From an uncultured Bacilli bacterium (GTDB lineage Bacteria > Bacillota_I > Bacilli_A > RF39 > UBA660): 37,599 nucleotides of DNA. Shown piece after piece: positions 36,155-37,599 of this stretch. Under the pieces are notes generated by a model. That model was not told the origin of the DNA and ran no database searches. It saw nothing but the letters and a program-made list of their open reading frames with translations. Each line of letters begins with the position of its first letter. Positions within the stretch are counted from its first letter, which is position 1. The translations under genes were made by a program, and so were the position numbers. The stretch lies in assembly GCA_947625635.1 (NCBI GenBank), contig CANQPA010000010.1, positions 1-37,599 on the forward strand, written 5' to 3'.

Positions 36155-36622
36155 CTACCATCTATAATGAGCAAATGCCTTATTAGCTTCTGCCATTCTA
36201 TGAGTTTCTTCACGTTTTTTAACTGCCGCACCAGTTCCATTTGATGCATCAATTATTTCGTTTGCAAGATTATCTGCCATAGAGTGACCTCCGCGTAATC
36301 TTGCATAATTTATTAGCCAACGGATTCCTAAAGCTTGTTTACGATCAGCTTTAACCTCAATTGGTACTTGATAGTTTGCTCCACCTACACGGCGTGATTT
36401 AACTTCAAGCGCAGGACTGATATTTTCTAACGCTTTATTCAATACGTCCATTGGTTCTTGATTTGTTTTTTCTTTAACTATTTTCATAGCATCATAAAAG
36501 ATTGTTTGAGCAATTCCCTTCTTACCATCCTTCATAATTGTGTTTATAATTTTAGTAACTAATTTTGAATTATATATAGGATCGGCTAAAACATCTCTTT
36601 TAACTGCACGTCTTTTACGCAT
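36155..36622 (-). CDS. rpsG: 30S ribosomal protein S7
   Basis: Nucleates assembly of the 16S rRNA 3' domain. 155 aa. [75 protein letters not shown]. Twenty bases after rpsL in the str operon. Confidence 0.99.
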   Translation of the reverse strand: MRKRRAVKRDVLADPIYNSKLVTKIINTIMKDGKKGIAQTIFYDAMKIVKEKTNQEPMDVLNKALENISPALEVKSRRVGGANYQVPIEVKADRKQALGIRWLINYARLRGGHSMADNLANEIIDASNGTGAAVKKREETHRMAEANKAFAHYRW

Positions 36623-36642
36623 TTAATTTCCTCCTCTAATTT

Positions 36643-37065
36643 TTATTTTTTTGTTTCTTTTGGCTTTTTAGTACCATATTTACTACGTCCTTGACGACGT
36701 TTTTCAATACCAGCTGTATCAAGTGTTCCACGAACAATATGATAACGAACACCGATTAAGTCTTTAACACGTCCACCACGTATTAAAACAACACTATGTT
36801 CTTGTAAATTATGTCCTTCACCAGGTATATATGCAGTAACTTCCATATTATTTGAAAGTCTTACACGAGCATATTTTCTTAAAGCTGAGTTTGGTTTTTT
36901 AGGTGTCATTGTTCCAACACGAGTACATACTCCACGCTTTTGTGGTGAATTTTTTTTAGTTTGAACTTTATCTTTGCTGTTATATCCAATATTTAAAACT
37001 GGAGATTTACTCTTTCTAGTTTTATTGGATCTATTCTTTCTAACTAATTGGTTTATTGTTGGCAT
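36643..37065 (-). CDS. rpsL: 30S ribosomal protein S12
   Basis: Decoding-site protein, 140 aa. [40 protein letters not shown], and [34 protein letters not shown]. Lys is at the positions of the two streptomycin-determining lysines (TPKKPNS and GRVKDLIG), as in sensitive wild types. First gene of the str operon. Confidence 0.99.
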   Translation of the reverse strand: MPTINQLVRKNRSNKTRKSKSPVLNIGYNSKDKVQTKKNSPQKRGVCTRVGTMTPKKPNSALRKYARVRLSNNMEVTAYIPGEGHNLQEHSVVLIRGGRVKDLIGVRYHIVRGTLDTAGIEKRRQGRSKYGTKKPKETKK

Positions 37066-37115
37066 ATGTTTCTCCTTTCTTTACACACTTCCAGGTGTTT
37101 CAAATATATCCTAAT

Positions 37116-37136
37116 TAAAAATTTGCCAATGCAAAT
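37116..37136 (-). promoter_or_regulatory. Terminator-like hairpin in the str operon leader
   Basis: In the ~83-nt leader a 6-bp stem ATTTGC/GCAAAT (37131-37136 with 37121-37126), 4-nt loop, is followed by TTTTT. A second small hairpin ACAC/GTGT lies nearer the start codon. It could act as an attenuator for ribosomal-protein feedback, or be a weak structure without a role. Confidence 0.45.
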
Positions 37137-37154
37137 CTAATCAAAACCGTAAAT

Positions 37155-37183
37155 AATATAACATTTAATATTATGTTTGTCAA
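37155..37183 (-). promoter_or_regulatory. Promoter of the str operon
   Basis: A perfect TTGACA (37183-37178), 17 bp, TATATT (37160-37155) preceded by TGT (extended -10). Expected start near 37148. Confidence 0.85.
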
Positions 37184-37221
37184 TACTTTTTTATTACATT
37201 TCAATAATATAAATTATTAAT

Positions 37222-37258
37222 CAAAAAAAAATAAAACTATACAAATTTTTGCATAGTT
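37222..37258 (-). terminator. Terminator of the surface protein gene
   Basis: A long stem AACTATGCAAA/TTTGTATAGTT with one G-T pair, positions 37235-37258, followed on the minus strand by TTATTTTTTTTT. Confidence 0.8.
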
Positions 37259-37285
37259 ATTAAATTTAATTCTAATATTATATTA

Positions 37286-37599
37286 TTATCCAATTTGGAA
37301 ATAATCATCTAGTGTTCCAGTTCCTCCAGTAATTTTTACTGTTGATTTTAAATTTATAACTGGACGAATTTCTGCTGAATAAAAAACTGCGCCTACATCC
37401 AATCCTCCACCGGAAAACATGCCATAACTAGCATGATCACTAGTAGATGGAGTAAGTAATGTTACTGCGTACGTACTTAACCAATTTACTGATTTACATG
37501 CTGTATTTTTAAACAGATTAGATGAGCATTCACTACTTGATGATGCATATCCATAATCACTTGGATACATCAGACCGACATATCTTTCCCATAATCTTT
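37286..37599 (-). CDS. C-terminal part of a large surface protein (truncated by the window edge)
   Basis: 104 codons remain; the frame runs open through the right edge (in-frame upstream residues LWERYVGL before MYPSDYGYAS), so the first Met seen is not the start. The pattern GLMYPSDYGYASS, two Cys, NWL, and the ending AEIRPVINLKSTVKITGGTGTLDDYFQIG is typical of the C-terminal domain of multi-copy secreted or surface proteins in uncultured gut Firmicutes. Function unknown, perhaps a lectin-like fold; this family memory is not verified here. Confidence 0.7.
   Translation of the reverse strand, partial: RLWERYVGLMYPSDYGYASSSSECSSNLFKNTACKSVNWLSTYAVTLLTPSTSDHASYGMFSGGGLDVGAVFYSAEIRPVINLKSTVKITGGTGTLDDYFQIG

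Noticed and set aside
1-37599. CRISPR, transposon, prophage, tRNA or riboswitch
   Set aside because: Looked for regular repeats, terminal inverted repeats with transposase, integrase or phage genes, and cloverleaf or T-box-like leaders; found none.

Overview
This is a strongly AT-rich segment of a bacterial chromosome from a low-GC Firmicute. TGA is a true stop codon here: rpoD ends in a TGA that overlaps the ATG of the next gene, and tryptophan is TGG. Two division-type penicillin-binding proteins, MraY and a FemAB enzyme show a peptidoglycan wall, so this is not a wall-less mollicute. My best guess, from gene content only, is an uncultured gut Bacilli/Erysipelotrichia-like organism. Nearly everything is core genome; I see no phage, transposon, CRISPR array, tRNA or rRNA.

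Layout, left to right (most genes are on the minus strand, so operons read right to left). (1) 1-3.5 kb: dnaG-rpoD-trmK, a macromolecular-synthesis operon, with a 10-C run at the left edge. (2) 3.6-5.1 kb: uvsE, and a divergent DUF6512-type membrane protein. (3) 5.2-8.0 kb: comEA-comEC DNA-uptake genes; comEC is split by one in-frame TGA in its C-terminal hydrolase domain. (4) 8.1-20.7 kb: a rearranged division/cell-wall (dcw) cluster: a 55-aa membrane protein, mraZ, rsmH, ftsL, a PBP, then a metal-sensor/P1B-ATPase cassette with its own promoter and terminator, a second PBP, L-lactate dehydrogenase, mraY, lemA and a TPM-domain protein. murE and murD are absent from their usual places. (5) 20.7-25.8 kb: a YetF-like protein, a YrzE-like protein, rnc-unknown-yebC, yidD with a metal-ABC-type lipoprotein, and a 63-aa membrane protein. 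(6) 25.8-31.3 kb: topA, a three-gene 2-hydroxyacyl-CoA dehydratase/activase-like operon, and a DUF1540 protein. (7) 31.4-37.6 kb: a FemAB-family ligase, the str operon rpsL-rpsG-fusA plus tuf, and the C-terminal end of a large surface protein cut by the window edge.

Many sigma-A-type promoters can be read, usually TTTACA or TTGACA, 17 bp, TATAAT. Several genes carry the Shine-Dalgarno GGTGAT only three bases before ATG. For a few, the inferred start site leaves a leader of only 8-11 nt that is little more than this element.

Observations most worth a second look: the opal codon in comEC; an Ig-like domain inserted in the PBP dimerisation region; a ZnuA/TroA-like lipoprotein without its metal-ligand histidines; the stand-alone three-gene dehydratase-like iron-sulfur system; the ultra-short GGTGAT leaders; the 10-bp-periodic MraZ boxes; and the poly-G tract 3' of a TTGACA at the left edge.
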